A program made the position numbers and the translations under genes. From Myxococcales bacterium (GTDB lineage: Bacteria; Myxococcota_A; Polyangia; Polyangiales; JAFGIB01), in contig JAPPOR010000007.1 in the NCBI GenBank assembly GCA_028817905.1, forward strand, positions 3,502-62,452: a stretch of DNA of 58,951 bases. Direction: 5' to 3'. Shown in pieces: positions 32,290 through 40,705 of this stretch. The notes beneath the pieces were generated by a model. That model was given only the letters and a program-made list of their open reading frames with translations, searched no databases and had not been told where the DNA came from. Numbering within the stretch: the first letter of the stretch is position 1; every line of letters starts with the position of its first letter.

Positions 32290-34386
32290 TTGGTCGACTC
32301 CAGCGATCGACAGCGCGCACACGACGAGTTCCTAGCCGAGGCTCAGGAGCTGATCGAGTCGCTATCGCGCGACCTGCTGCTACTCGACGAAAGCCAAAAG
32401 CAAGGCCAGAGCAACCCAGACGCACTCAACGATCTTTTCCGCGGGGTGCACACTCTCAAAGGCCTCGCCGGCATGTTCGGCTTCGAGCGCATCGGCAGTA
32501 TGGCGCACGTCCTCGAAGATCTGCTGGAAGACCTGCGACTGGGGAGGGCGGAGCTCACGCAGCACACGCTTGACGTGCTGTTCGAGGGGGCTGACGGATT
32601 CCAACGCTTGATGGCAGAAGCCAAGACAGGCGAACTCGCTGACATCGACCTTGACGCGTTCTCAACTTTGATCCATTCGGTTTCCAAGGCTGAGCAATCC
32701 GCGCCCAATATCCTCGCCGACTATGATCTGGACCCGGGGATGCTTTCCGTGCTCACGGAGTACGAAGAGCACCGGCTACGCACGAATCTCGAGCACGGGT
32801 CGACCGTCTATCGCCTACGGATCCGACTGCCCCTCGATGTGATCGATTCGGCGCTGGAGGACATCAAGCAGCGATGCAAGAACGTGGCAGAGATCATCAC
32901 CTACCTGCCGAGCATGGATGGTGGTGGAGGCGACTCGATCGATATCGAGATGCTGATGGCCAGCCAGGCGACCGAAGCAGACCTGCGGGCCGCCCTCGAC
33001 CGCCAGGATGGCAAGCTGACGGTCGTGCAGCGCCGGGTTCGCATTTCTCGTAGCCCCGATCCACGACCACCGGTTCCCTCACAACGACCGAAGGACCTGC
33101 CTGAGCCCACGTTCGCACAGGCGGCGCCGGCTCGGACGCAGGCAGAACAGAGCGCCTCCCTGCGATCGCTATCCTCGGTTGTGCGTGTCGACATCCGCAA
33201 GCTCGACCACCTCATGAATGTGGTGGGAGAGCTCGGCACTGTGCGCAGCGGAATCGGCCGTGTGGTGGAGAAGCTGCGCAACGGCGGCGACGCGATGCGC
33301 GAACTTGCCTCGGAAACGCACCGCATCCACCGAACGTTCAATCGCTACCTTACCGAAGTCCAAGAGGGCGTCCTGGACATCCGCATGGTCCCGCTCTCCC
33401 AACTCTTCGACAAGGTCGCCGTGATTGTGAGGCAAACCGCACGGGACCTGGGAAAGGACGTGCGACTACTCGTAACGGGCTCCGAGACCGAAGTCGACAA
33501 ACTCATCGCAGAAGAGCTCGCGGACCCTCTCATGCACATCGTACGCAACGCCATCGACCACGGCGTCGAGTTCCCAGAACAGCGCGCCGCGAGCGGCAAG
33601 CAGTCGCAAGCCACCGTAACGATCAATGCCTACCACAAGGGCAACCATGTAGTGATCGAGATGTCTGACGACGGCAGGGGGATCGACTCCGCGTCGGTCC
33701 GCGAGTCGGCAATCCGCAAGGGGTTACTGAGCGACCAAGCGGTCGCCGACATCTCTCGCCAGGAGCTGCTCCAAGTCATCTTCATGCCAGGCTTCAGCAC
33801 GGCGGCCCAGGTCACGGATCTCTCGGGCCGCGGCGTGGGGATGGATGTCGTCAAGACAAACATCAACCGCCTCGGTGGTGCCGTCGATATCGAGAGCGAA
33901 GAGGGCGTCGGGACCAAGGTCACGATCACACTCCCGATCACGCTCGCGATTATCAATGCACTCCTATTCGAAGTGCGCGGAAGACTGATGTCGATTCCCC
34001 TCGCCTCCGTGCAGGAAGCACTGCGCTTGGACTCGAGCATGATTGGAACCATCGAAGGCCGTGAGGTGCTCACCCTTCGGGGAGAGACCTTACCACTGTG
34101 CAGATTGGCAGACCTGTTCAAGTTCGCCGGCGAGAGTCCAATCCATAGTTTCGTGATCGTCGTCGTAGTTGGCAATCGTAGACTCGGGCTGGCGGTCGAT
34201 CGCCTGGCAGGGCAACAGGACATCGTCATCAAGGGCTTGGGTCGGAGCCTCGCAAACGTGCCGGGCATCTCGGGAGCCACGGACCTCGGTGACCAACGCC
34301 TCGTTCTCGTGGTCGACGCCGCTTCCATCATGGACGAGGTCCTGGCGCCCAAGGGCAATCACTTGCTTGTAGGCGGGCCATCATGA
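32290..34386 (+). CDS. cheA: Chemosensory histidine kinase CheA
   Basis: 698 residues from TTG 32290, with GAGGG 7 nt upstream. Hpt domain with phosphoacceptor His54 in HTLKGLAGMFGF, a middle region (about 130-290) that replaces the usual P2, dimerisation helices about 295-370, ATPase domain with HIVRNAIDHGVE near 415, DDGRGID near 460 and GRGVGMDVVK near 513, then a CheW-like regulatory domain about 555-698. It has no C-terminal receiver. All catalytic residues are kept. It transfers phosphate to the operon's CheY proteins and CheB. Confidence 0.95.
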   Translation: MVDSSDRQRAHDEFLAEAQELIESLSRDLLLLDESQKQGQSNPDALNDLFRGVHTLKGLAGMFGFERIGSMAHVLEDLLEDLRLGRAELTQHTLDVLFEGADGFQRLMAEAKTGELADIDLDAFSTLIHSVSKAEQSAPNILADYDLDPGMLSVLTEYEEHRLRTNLEHGSTVYRLRIRLPLDVIDSALEDIKQRCKNVAEIITYLPSMDGGGGDSIDIEMLMASQATEADLRAALDRQDGKLTVVQRRVRISRSPDPRPPVPSQRPKDLPEPTFAQAAPARTQAEQSASLRSLSSVVRVDIRKLDHLMNVVGELGTVRSGIGRVVEKLRNGGDAMRELASETHRIHRTFNRYLTEVQEGVLDIRMVPLSQLFDKVAVIVRQTARDLGKDVRLLVTGSETEVDKLIAEELADPLMHIVRNAIDHGVEFPEQRAASGKQSQATVTINAYHKGNHVVIEMSDDGRGIDSASVRESAIRKGLLSDQAVADISRQELLQVIFMPGFSTAAQVTDLSGRGVGMDVVKTNINRLGGAVDIESEEGVGTKVTITLPITLAIINALLFEVRGRLMSIPLASVQEALRLDSSMIGTIEGREVLTLRGETLPLCRLADLFKFAGESPIHSFVIVVVVGNRRLGLAVDRLAGQQDIVIKGLGRSLANVPGISGATDLGDQRLVLVVDAASIMDEVLAPKGNHLLVGGPS

Positions 34387-34913
34387 ACGACTCCTTGGTT
34401 CCAGCAGGCGAAGGCCCCCTGGCGGTCGAAGAGACGGGCATGCGCGAGTTTCTTGGCTTTGTCGTCGGCGATGAGGCCTACGCACTGCCGCTGTCCAGCG
34501 TGCGCGAAATCATGCGCCTGCCGCCTGTTACTGAGGTTCCCAGAGGGCCGCACGATGTCCTTGGGATTATCTCTCTGAGGGGCCAGGTCACCACCCTTAT
34601 CGATTTGCGACGGCGCCTGTCCATGCCAGAGTCGGGGATCACTGCGCGCACGCGCGTGCTACTCGTCGAACGCCGCGACGAAACCCTCGGCCTGCTGGTG
34701 GACCGCGTTCTCCAGGTCTATCGTCTGCGGGAAGACGAAGTCGAGCTGGCCTCTGTCCTGGGAGCGGACGCGTCTTCCTATGTCATGGGTATAGGGCGCC
34801 CGGGCGTGCAGCGATCGTCTCGCCGCTCGGACTCGGAGGAGGCCGAGACCGATAGCAGCATCCTCATCTTGTTGGACCCGATGGCACTGCTCAAGCAGTA
34901 CGGAGGCGCCTAG
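34383..34913 (+). CDS. CheW coupling protein 1
   Basis: 176 residues. The CheW domain fills about 20-140: FLGFVVGDEAYALPLSSVREIMRLPPVTEVP, then GIISLRGQVTTLIDLRRRL, a typical CheW pattern, then DRVLQVYRL. A polar insertion (PGVQRSSRRSDSEEAETDS) near 140-160 precedes the last strand. CheW links CheA to receptors. ATGA overlap with cheA, 1-nt overlap with the second CheW. Confidence 0.93.
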   Translation: MNDSLVPAGEGPLAVEETGMREFLGFVVGDEAYALPLSSVREIMRLPPVTEVPRGPHDVLGIISLRGQVTTLIDLRRRLSMPESGITARTRVLLVERRDETLGLLVDRVLQVYRLREDEVELASVLGADASSYVMGIGRPGVQRSSRRSDSEEAETDSSILILLDPMALLKQYGGA

Positions 34914-35422
34914 TGGGGTCGCCGATATCCGCTTCCCGCCGAATCGGCAGCAAGAACCTCGTGGGGTTCGAAGTCGGTTCGGTCCTGTATGCCCTGGATA
35001 TCGGACGGGTGCGCGAGATCATCCGACCCTTGCCCTCACTGCCCTTGCCTCACATGCCTGCAAGTGTCATCGGCGTCGCGGATCACCGCGGAGACGTTGT
35101 ACCCGTGGTCGACCTACGCGAGCGTTTTGGCCTGCCGACCGCAGAAGACACCAAGCAGGCTCGCTGGATCGTTGTGACGCGCGACAGCCGTCTGGTCGCA
35201 CTGATCGTCGACCGCGTCACGGAAGTTTTTGGTGGCGACGAGTCACGCGCCCGACAAGTACCAGAAATGGGCGACGGCGACGACACCCGTGGCATCACTG
35301 GCGTCTACGCGTACCAGGACCAACTTGCGTTCGTCCTGGATCCCGATCGTGTGGCCGCCGTGAGCGAAGAGATCGACATGTCGATCGCGCGCGAGCTCGT
35401 GGAGCAAGGGAGGGCCAAATGA
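34913..35422 (+). CDS. CheW coupling protein 2
   Basis: 169 residues from GTG 34913, overlapping the previous stop by 1 nt. CheW domain: LVGFEVGSVLYALDIGRVREIIRPLPSLPLPHMP, IGVADHRGDVVPVVDLRERFGLP, ALIVDRVTEVF. It is diverged from CheW 1, so the two probably have different positions or partners in the array. The next gene (HEAT protein) overlaps by 4 nt. Confidence 0.92.
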   Translation: MGSPISASRRIGSKNLVGFEVGSVLYALDIGRVREIIRPLPSLPLPHMPASVIGVADHRGDVVPVVDLRERFGLPTAEDTKQARWIVVTRDSRLVALIVDRVTEVFGGDESRARQVPEMGDGDDTRGITGVYAYQDQLAFVLDPDRVAAVSEEIDMSIARELVEQGRAK

Positions 35423-37458
35423 CACCCGAGCAAATCGAAGGGGCGCTCCAGTGCGACGACCCCGAAGCGCGGCGCGCCGCCGTGGTCGCGATGAGCGAGC
35501 ACCCCAACGTGGCCAACGGCTTTCTGTTGATGCGCGCGCTTGGAGATACCAACTGGCGCGTGCGCGAGGAAACCGTACGCGTCGGGGCCGAGTTGTACCC
35601 AGGCATCGACGTGGTCTCCGACCTCGTGATCGCAATCTGCCAGGGCGAAAACGTGGGCCTGCGCAACTCCGCGCTCGCCCTCATCGCTGCCTTGGGACGC
35701 GCCACACACGAGGCGCTTCGGCGCGCTCTGCGCGAGGTGGACCCCAACGCTCGCAAATTCGTACTCGAGGCGCTGGCTGCCGCAGGCGAAGATGACGTGG
35801 TGCCGATTCTGGTCGAGCACCTCGAGTCGGGCGACCCCAACACGGTTGCTGCAGCACTTGACGCCCTGGCAGTCGTAGGCGGCCCAGCGGGGGAAAGGGC
35901 GCTGCGCGGTGTTCTCACCTGGAAGGACGCCTTCCAGCGCATGGCCGCCATGGATGCACTCAACCGGATCGGGGCGGTGGTTCCGTGGAATGAGCTCGAG
36001 CCACTGCTAAACGACCGCCTGGTCTTCAGGGTTGCATTGTCGGCTCTCGGACGAACCGGCGACGAACGGGCGATCGGGTCCCTCGTGAGTGCACTTTCAG
36101 ATCGTTCAGCGCGTGTCCTAGCAGATGCCGCCGCCGCTATCGAACATTTCGTCGAGGCGAATCCCGACGCGCTTGTGCCCCTGGAAGACAAGCTCGCCAG
36201 TGTCGGCACCGACGCACGCGGGCGGCTCGCAGCGGTGAACGACCGTCACAGCCTGCAGTCATGGCAAGGAGCAGTACTCTTGCTATGCCTCCTGCGTGAT
36301 CCACGTGGGCTGGACAGTGCCCTAGGACTTGTAGCCGGTGAAGGCATCTGTCCAACTTTGCAGCGCGCTTTGCTACGGTGGGGTGAGGACGCCGTCGACC
36401 GTTTGCTCGAGGAGTATGTCCAGCCGGCAAGCCCTCGCGCCATGGTAGCACTCGAGCTTGCGGCCACACTTGCCGAGGAACTGGGCAGCGAGATAAAGCC
36501 TGCCCTGCTGTCGCGGCTACAGGCGGAGCTGCGCAAAGGCCTGTTCGGCACGGATCCAGAACTGCAACTCGTAGCTGCCCGAGCGATCGGGCCATTCGCA
36601 GAACCTGCCGATTCTCTGCCACTTGTCCAGGCCGCAGGCAGCGCGGACTACGAGCTAGCAGAAGCCTGCGGAAGCGCGCTCGTAGAACTCGCGGAGCGAG
36701 AAGCGGACGCCGTACGCGAGGCACTCAGCCAATGTGAACTCAGTGGCGCCGGGCTCGAGGCGGTCGCAGGACTGTTGGTCGAACTGGAGGGGGACAAGGC
36801 GCTGCGACGCTTCCAGGCTGCACTACTGCTCGATGATCCGGCCACACGCTGTGCGGCGCTTTCAGGGCTTGCCAAGCTCGGGGGAGAACGGGCGGCTGAG
36901 CTCATCGCGCTGGCGCTAACGGACGAAAGCCTCGAAGTGCAGCTCGCAGCAGCTGAATCCCTGGGCAAGCTTCCGGACGAGCTCGGCGTGGCCCCGCTCT
37001 TGCTGTGCCTCGACGCCGATTCCACGCCCTTGCGAGCAGCAGTAGCCAAAGCACTCGGTGATTGCGGAAGTCCGCGGGCGGTAGAGCCGTTGCGAACACT
37101 GATGGAGTCTGGCACCGACGGCTCAGCTGTCCACGTTTCGGCCCTGAGCAGCCTGCACAAGCTTGCAGCCCCTGGACTGCAAGGGTTGCTCGTCAAGGCA
37201 CTCGAGGCCAGCGACGCAGAGGTAGTGAAGCAGGCCCTCACGGCGCTGGGGGAGTGCCAACCACAGAGCTTCGAGCATTTGGCGCGTGCCCTGACCGACG
37301 CTCGCTGGGACGTCCGCCAGCTGGCAGTGCGCCTGGTCGCTGCTGCAAAGCACACCGAGGCACCCGCGTTGCTGGAAGCTAGGTTGGAGAGCGAAGAAGA
37401 CGACTTGGTGAGAGCGGAGCTCATCGAAGCGCTGGCTCAGCTGCGCGGGGTGGCATGA
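35419..37458 (+). CDS. HEAT/PBS-lyase-type repeat protein of the chemosensory operon
   Basis: 679 residues, almost wholly helical repeats of about 30 residues with the pattern (D/E)P.VR..A..ALG, for example CDDPEARRAAVVAMSEHP, LGDTNWRVREETVRVGAEL, LTDESLEVQLAAAESLGKL, LTDARWDVRQLAVRLVAAAKH. About 20 such units can be counted roughly; no catalytic domain is seen. HEAT rods are scaffolds. It is coupled by 4-nt overlaps to CheW 2 and CheR, so it is a component of this system. From memory, a HEAT-repeat protein (Cpc7) belongs to the Che7 system of Myxococcus; orthology is not tested here. Confidence 0.88.
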   Translation: MTPEQIEGALQCDDPEARRAAVVAMSEHPNVANGFLLMRALGDTNWRVREETVRVGAELYPGIDVVSDLVIAICQGENVGLRNSALALIAALGRATHEALRRALREVDPNARKFVLEALAAAGEDDVVPILVEHLESGDPNTVAAALDALAVVGGPAGERALRGVLTWKDAFQRMAAMDALNRIGAVVPWNELEPLLNDRLVFRVALSALGRTGDERAIGSLVSALSDRSARVLADAAAAIEHFVEANPDALVPLEDKLASVGTDARGRLAAVNDRHSLQSWQGAVLLLCLLRDPRGLDSALGLVAGEGICPTLQRALLRWGEDAVDRLLEEYVQPASPRAMVALELAATLAEELGSEIKPALLSRLQAELRKGLFGTDPELQLVAARAIGPFAEPADSLPLVQAAGSADYELAEACGSALVELAEREADAVREALSQCELSGAGLEAVAGLLVELEGDKALRRFQAALLLDDPATRCAALSGLAKLGGERAAELIALALTDESLEVQLAAAESLGKLPDELGVAPLLLCLDADSTPLRAAVAKALGDCGSPRAVEPLRTLMESGTDGSAVHVSALSSLHKLAAPGLQGLLVKALEASDAEVVKQALTALGECQPQSFEHLARALTDARWDVRQLAVRLVAAAKHTEAPALLEARLESEEDDLVRAELIEALAQLRGVA

Positions 37459-38327
37459 GAAAGAGTGGAGCCGCACGCGTCGCGCCTCGCATGACAGCCG
37501 AGGAATTTCGGCTGTTGCGCGAGTTCATCAACGAACACAGCGGCATCAAGATTGGGGAGGAACTCCGGCCGATCGTGGAAAGGCGCCTGGGGGAGCGAGT
37601 CGTCGCCCTGCGCATAGGCAGCTTTCGCGAGTACTACCACTTCCTCTGCTATCACCCGCGCCGGCACACCGAGCTCGAGCGCACGATGGAGATTCTCACG
37701 ACCAATGAGACGTACTTTTTCCGCGAGTGGAGCCAGCTGCGTGCGTTCCGAAGCCAGGTGCTGCCGTCGCTGAAGGAAGCGGCCTCGGTGAGAAAGTCTC
37801 TGACCGTATGGAGCGCCGGGTGCTCGTCGGGCGAAGAAGTCTACTCGCTCGCAATCTTGATCGAGGAGTCTGGGCTCTTCGATGGCTGGGAGGTGCGGGT
37901 CTTCGGAAACGACATCTCGCGCAAAGTGCTCCAAGTTGCGCGCGCGGGGACCTATCGCGAATCAAGCTTCAGGGCCATGCCTGAGGGCTACGAACGCTTC
38001 TTCACACGCACACCAGAGGGGCGTGTAGTGCACCCACGCATACGCTCCATGTGTGTGTTTGGGCACTTCAACCTCCTGGACCAGGCGCGGGTAGCGATCG
38101 TCGGTCAAGTCGATGCGATCTTTTGTCGCAATGTCTTGATATACTTTGACAAGGAATCCCGGCGGCGCCTGATCGAGAGCTTCTACGAGCGCCTGCATCC
38201 GGGTGGCTACTTGATGTTGGGGCACAGCGAGTCACTATTGCACGCGTCAACAGCTTTCCAGCTAGCGCATCTCCACGGCGATCTCGCTTATCGCAAGCCA
38301 ATCTCAAGCCAAGGTGAAGAGCGGTAA
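37455..38327 (+). CDS. cheR: Chemotaxis methyltransferase CheR
   Basis: 290 residues. N-terminal helical domain (EEFRLLREFINEHSGIKIGEELRPIVERRL), then the SAM-binding domain: TNETYFFREWSQLR, VWSAGCSSGEEVYSLAI, FGNDISRKVLQVARAG, DAIFCRNVLIYFDKESRRRLIE, all signature CheR motifs. It methylates glutamates of receptors, yet no receptor gene is in this operon. Overlaps with the HEAT gene (ATGA) and cheB (TAATG). Confidence 0.95.
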   Translation: MRKSGAARVAPRMTAEEFRLLREFINEHSGIKIGEELRPIVERRLGERVVALRIGSFREYYHFLCYHPRRHTELERTMEILTTNETYFFREWSQLRAFRSQVLPSLKEAASVRKSLTVWSAGCSSGEEVYSLAILIEESGLFDGWEVRVFGNDISRKVLQVARAGTYRESSFRAMPEGYERFFTRTPEGRVVHPRIRSMCVFGHFNLLDQARVAIVGQVDAIFCRNVLIYFDKESRRRLIESFYERLHPGGYLMLGHSESLLHASTAFQLAHLHGDLAYRKPISSQGEER

Positions 38328-39400
38328 TGGCCGATAGAAAGCTCCGCGTACTCGTCGTTGATGACTCGGCGATCAATCGCAAGTCCCTGACCGGTCTGCT
38401 CGAGGAGCACCCTGGGGTCCAGGTTATCGGGACGGCTTCGGACGGCGATGAGGCGCTTCGTCTGGCGGCGTCCCTTTCGCCGGACTTGATCACACTCGAC
38501 CTCGAAATGCCGCGCATGGATGGCTTTACCTTCCTGCGCCTTCTGATGGCGAGCCGGCCAACGCCAGTCATCGTCGTTTCGAGCCACTCCGCCAAGGAAA
38601 ACGTGTTCCGCGCGCTCGAACTGGGAGCGATCGACTTCATTGCGAAGCCGGAGCAGTTGCTCGCCGGCCGCACTGAAGAGATTCGCACGCAGCTAGACCA
38701 CATGGTCGCCGTGGTACGCCAGCTGGCCCCATCCACGTGGCGGACACGGCGCAAGCCTGTGCCCAGCGAACCACCGGGGCGCGCGAAGACCACCATTCAG
38801 GAGAGGCCGCTATCGAAGCTCGGTGGTTCGCCCGACAAACTGGTCGTGGTTGCTTCGTCCACGGGCGGGCCAACGGCGCTCCTGGAACTATTCTCGAAGC
38901 TGCCTTCCCGGGCCTCTGCGTCAATCGTCGTGGCTCAGCATATGCCGGATCGCTTCACGAAGGCCTTCGCCGATCGCCTGGACCGTCTGAGCGCCTTTCG
39001 GGTGCTTGAGGCGGACGACAAGCACGAGATCAACGCCGGGACCGCGCTCGTATGTCCCGGTGGGCGCTGTATCGAGGTGTCGCGAAACAACGGTCGATTA
39101 ACAGCCCAAGTTGTCTGGCCGGGGGAGCAGGACCGCTACGCGCCCTCCGCCGATCGCCTGTTCTCTTCGTCCGCCAAGGCGGCCGGCCGGCGCGTAATCG
39201 GGGTGGTGCTGACCGGCATGGGGGACGACGGCGCCCGAGGCGTGGTCGAAGTGGCGGAAAGCGGCGGCACAGTCATAGCGGAGTCCGAAGAAACGGCAGT
39301 CGTATTCGGCATGCCCAAGGCGGCTGCCCGGACGGGCATGGTCAACCACGTACTCCCTTTGACCGGGTTGGTGGACAAGCTGGTAAAGCTGCTCGCATGA
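38327..39400 (+). CDS. cheB: Chemotaxis response regulator and methylesterase CheB
   Basis: 357 residues. Receiver domain 1-125 with the acidic pair Asp11-Asp12 and phosphorylation Asp in LDLEMPRMDG near 62. Linker 125-165. Methylesterase domain with catalytic Ser in SSTGGPTAL, His in AQHMP, and Asp in GMGDDGA. All active-site residues are present. It removes methyl groups or deamidates receptors on CheA signal. Its presence with CheR means the system adapts by methylation, so a receptor partner must exist elsewhere. Confidence 0.95.
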   Translation: MADRKLRVLVVDDSAINRKSLTGLLEEHPGVQVIGTASDGDEALRLAASLSPDLITLDLEMPRMDGFTFLRLLMASRPTPVIVVSSHSAKENVFRALELGAIDFIAKPEQLLAGRTEEIRTQLDHMVAVVRQLAPSTWRTRRKPVPSEPPGRAKTTIQERPLSKLGGSPDKLVVVASSTGGPTALLELFSKLPSRASASIVVAQHMPDRFTKAFADRLDRLSAFRVLEADDKHEINAGTALVCPGGRCIEVSRNNGRLTAQVVWPGEQDRYAPSADRLFSSSAKAAGRRVIGVVLTGMGDDGARGVVEVAESGGTVIAESEETAVVFGMPKAAARTGMVNHVLPLTGLVDKLVKLLA

Positions 39401-39422
39401 AACGCGCAGGAGTGTGGCAAAA

Positions 39423-40319
39423 TTGAGCAAACGTGAATCACGAACAGGCCCGCCGGGCAGTGACCGGCCCGACCTCCGCGCCGAGCGCGAAGCGTTCGTT
39501 AGGAGCTTCTTGCGCAAAGGCGTCGAGCTGACCGAAGAGTTGCTCAAGGAGAACCAAGAGCTTCAGCGGGAGTATCGCAAGCTCGAGGAGGAAAACCTGC
39601 GCCTACGCAACCAGATAGCGAGCGACGGCGCCATCCGCGATCTCTTGGAGCGCATCGACCGCCTGGAGGGGGAGCGCAACAACCTGATGAGTCGTTCAAA
39701 CGAGTTGGAGGTCAGCTCGCGAAAGCACGACGCGCGTTCGCGCCAGGTCGAACAGGAGCTCAACGACCTCGCCAGCCTCTATGTGGCGGCCTATCAGCTG
39801 AGCGCCTCGTTGTCACCGCGCAAGGTCATAAAGCAGATCTGCGAGCTGGTCGAGCAGCTGGTCGGGGGCGAGCGCTTCGCCCTGTATCTGATCTCGGCCG
39901 ATGAAGGGCAGGCACTGCCACTCGACTCCCGCGGGTACGAGCCGGGAGAGCTCGCTCCGATGGCGCTGGCAGACGGACCCATGGCGGACGTGGTGTTGAC
40001 AGGCACCGAGCGCGTGCAGGACGACCCCGCCAATCGCATTGAGGATGTCCCACTTGCACTGGTTCCGCTAACGGTCAACGGCCAGACGATCGCGATTATC
40101 GTGCTCGAAAACCTGTTGCCCCATAAACACGCGTGGGCATCGGTCGACGCGGAGCTATTTCGGCTGCTCGGGACCCTGGGCGCGACGGCTCTCATTGCCG
40201 CCAACCTCTACTCGGACGCGCATACTCCGGGAAGTGCGTTGTCGACCTTGAAGACGAAACTGGACCCAAAGGATGCGGAGCGGGCCATGGACCCGGCAGC
40301 AGCGGATGTGGGTGTCTGA
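39423..40319 (+). CDS. Coiled-coil plus GAF-domain protein of the chemosensory operon
   Basis: 298 residues from TTG 39423; the in-frame GTG at 39414 is only 1 nt from AGGAG, while TTG is 10 nt away, so TTG is preferred. Residues about 20-115 form a long charged coiled coil (LTEELLKENQELQREYRKLEEENLRLRNQ). Residues about 125-270 resemble a GAF domain (LYVAAYQLSASLSPRKVIKQICELVEQLVGGERFALYLI). No membrane segment and no receptor hairpin tip was recognised. It sits between cheB and a CheY gene and may be a soluble sensor or array part. Confidence 0.82.
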   Translation: MSKRESRTGPPGSDRPDLRAEREAFVRSFLRKGVELTEELLKENQELQREYRKLEEENLRLRNQIASDGAIRDLLERIDRLEGERNNLMSRSNELEVSSRKHDARSRQVEQELNDLASLYVAAYQLSASLSPRKVIKQICELVEQLVGGERFALYLISADEGQALPLDSRGYEPGELAPMALADGPMADVVLTGTERVQDDPANRIEDVPLALVPLTVNGQTIAIIVLENLLPHKHAWASVDAELFRLLGTLGATALIAANLYSDAHTPGSALSTLKTKLDPKDAERAMDPAAADVGV

Positions 40320-40321
40320 TC

Positions 40322-40696
40322 ATGTCTGACTACTCTTGCCTTGTCGTCGAAGATTCTCCCATGATGCGCCAACTGATCGTCTTTGCACTGTCGCGCATCA
40401 AGTGCATTCAGGTCACCGAGGCGGACGACGGCATCGTCGGCCTCCGCGAGCTCAACAACTCCAAGTTTGATCTCGTCATCAGCGACATCAACATGCCGAT
40501 CATGGACGGTCTGAAACTCGTCAAGCGCATCCGTTCCGACGACCGTCACAAGGACGTCCCGGTGATCATTATCACCACCGAAGGCTCCAACGAGGATCGC
40601 GAGCGCGCGATGGCGCTCGGGGCATCTGCCTACATCACCAAGCCCATTCAGGCCCCGCAGGTGATCGAGAAGGTCAAGGAACTGCTTGGGATCTAG
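40322..40696 (+). CDS. Single-domain response regulator, CheY-like (last gene of chemosensory operon)
   Basis: 124 residues, receiver only: Glu10-Asp11, Asp55 in VISDINMPIMDG, Thr85-Thr86 and Lys107 in AYITKPI. It differs from the first CheY of the operon (31912) by several residues around the output face. It starts 2 nt after the GAF gene stop. Converges on trpF with a 9-nt gap holding the palindrome CTAGCGCTAG. The paired receivers suggest one output regulator and one phosphate sink, or two outputs. Confidence 0.92.
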   Translation: MSDYSCLVVEDSPMMRQLIVFALSRIKCIQVTEADDGIVGLRELNNSKFDLVISDINMPIMDGLKLVKRIRSDDRHKDVPVIIITTEGSNEDRERAMALGASAYITKPIQAPQVIEKVKELLGI

Positions 40697-40705
40697 CGCT
40701 AGCTG

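Noticed and set aside
35295-36209. Minus-strand frame of 304 codons inside CheW2/HEAT genes
   Set aside because: Ser/Ala/Arg-rich shadow of the HEAT repeats, no recognisable features.
40693-40702. Palindrome CTAGCGCTAG between cheY and trpF
   Set aside because: Consists largely of the two stop codons facing each other; too short to claim a function.
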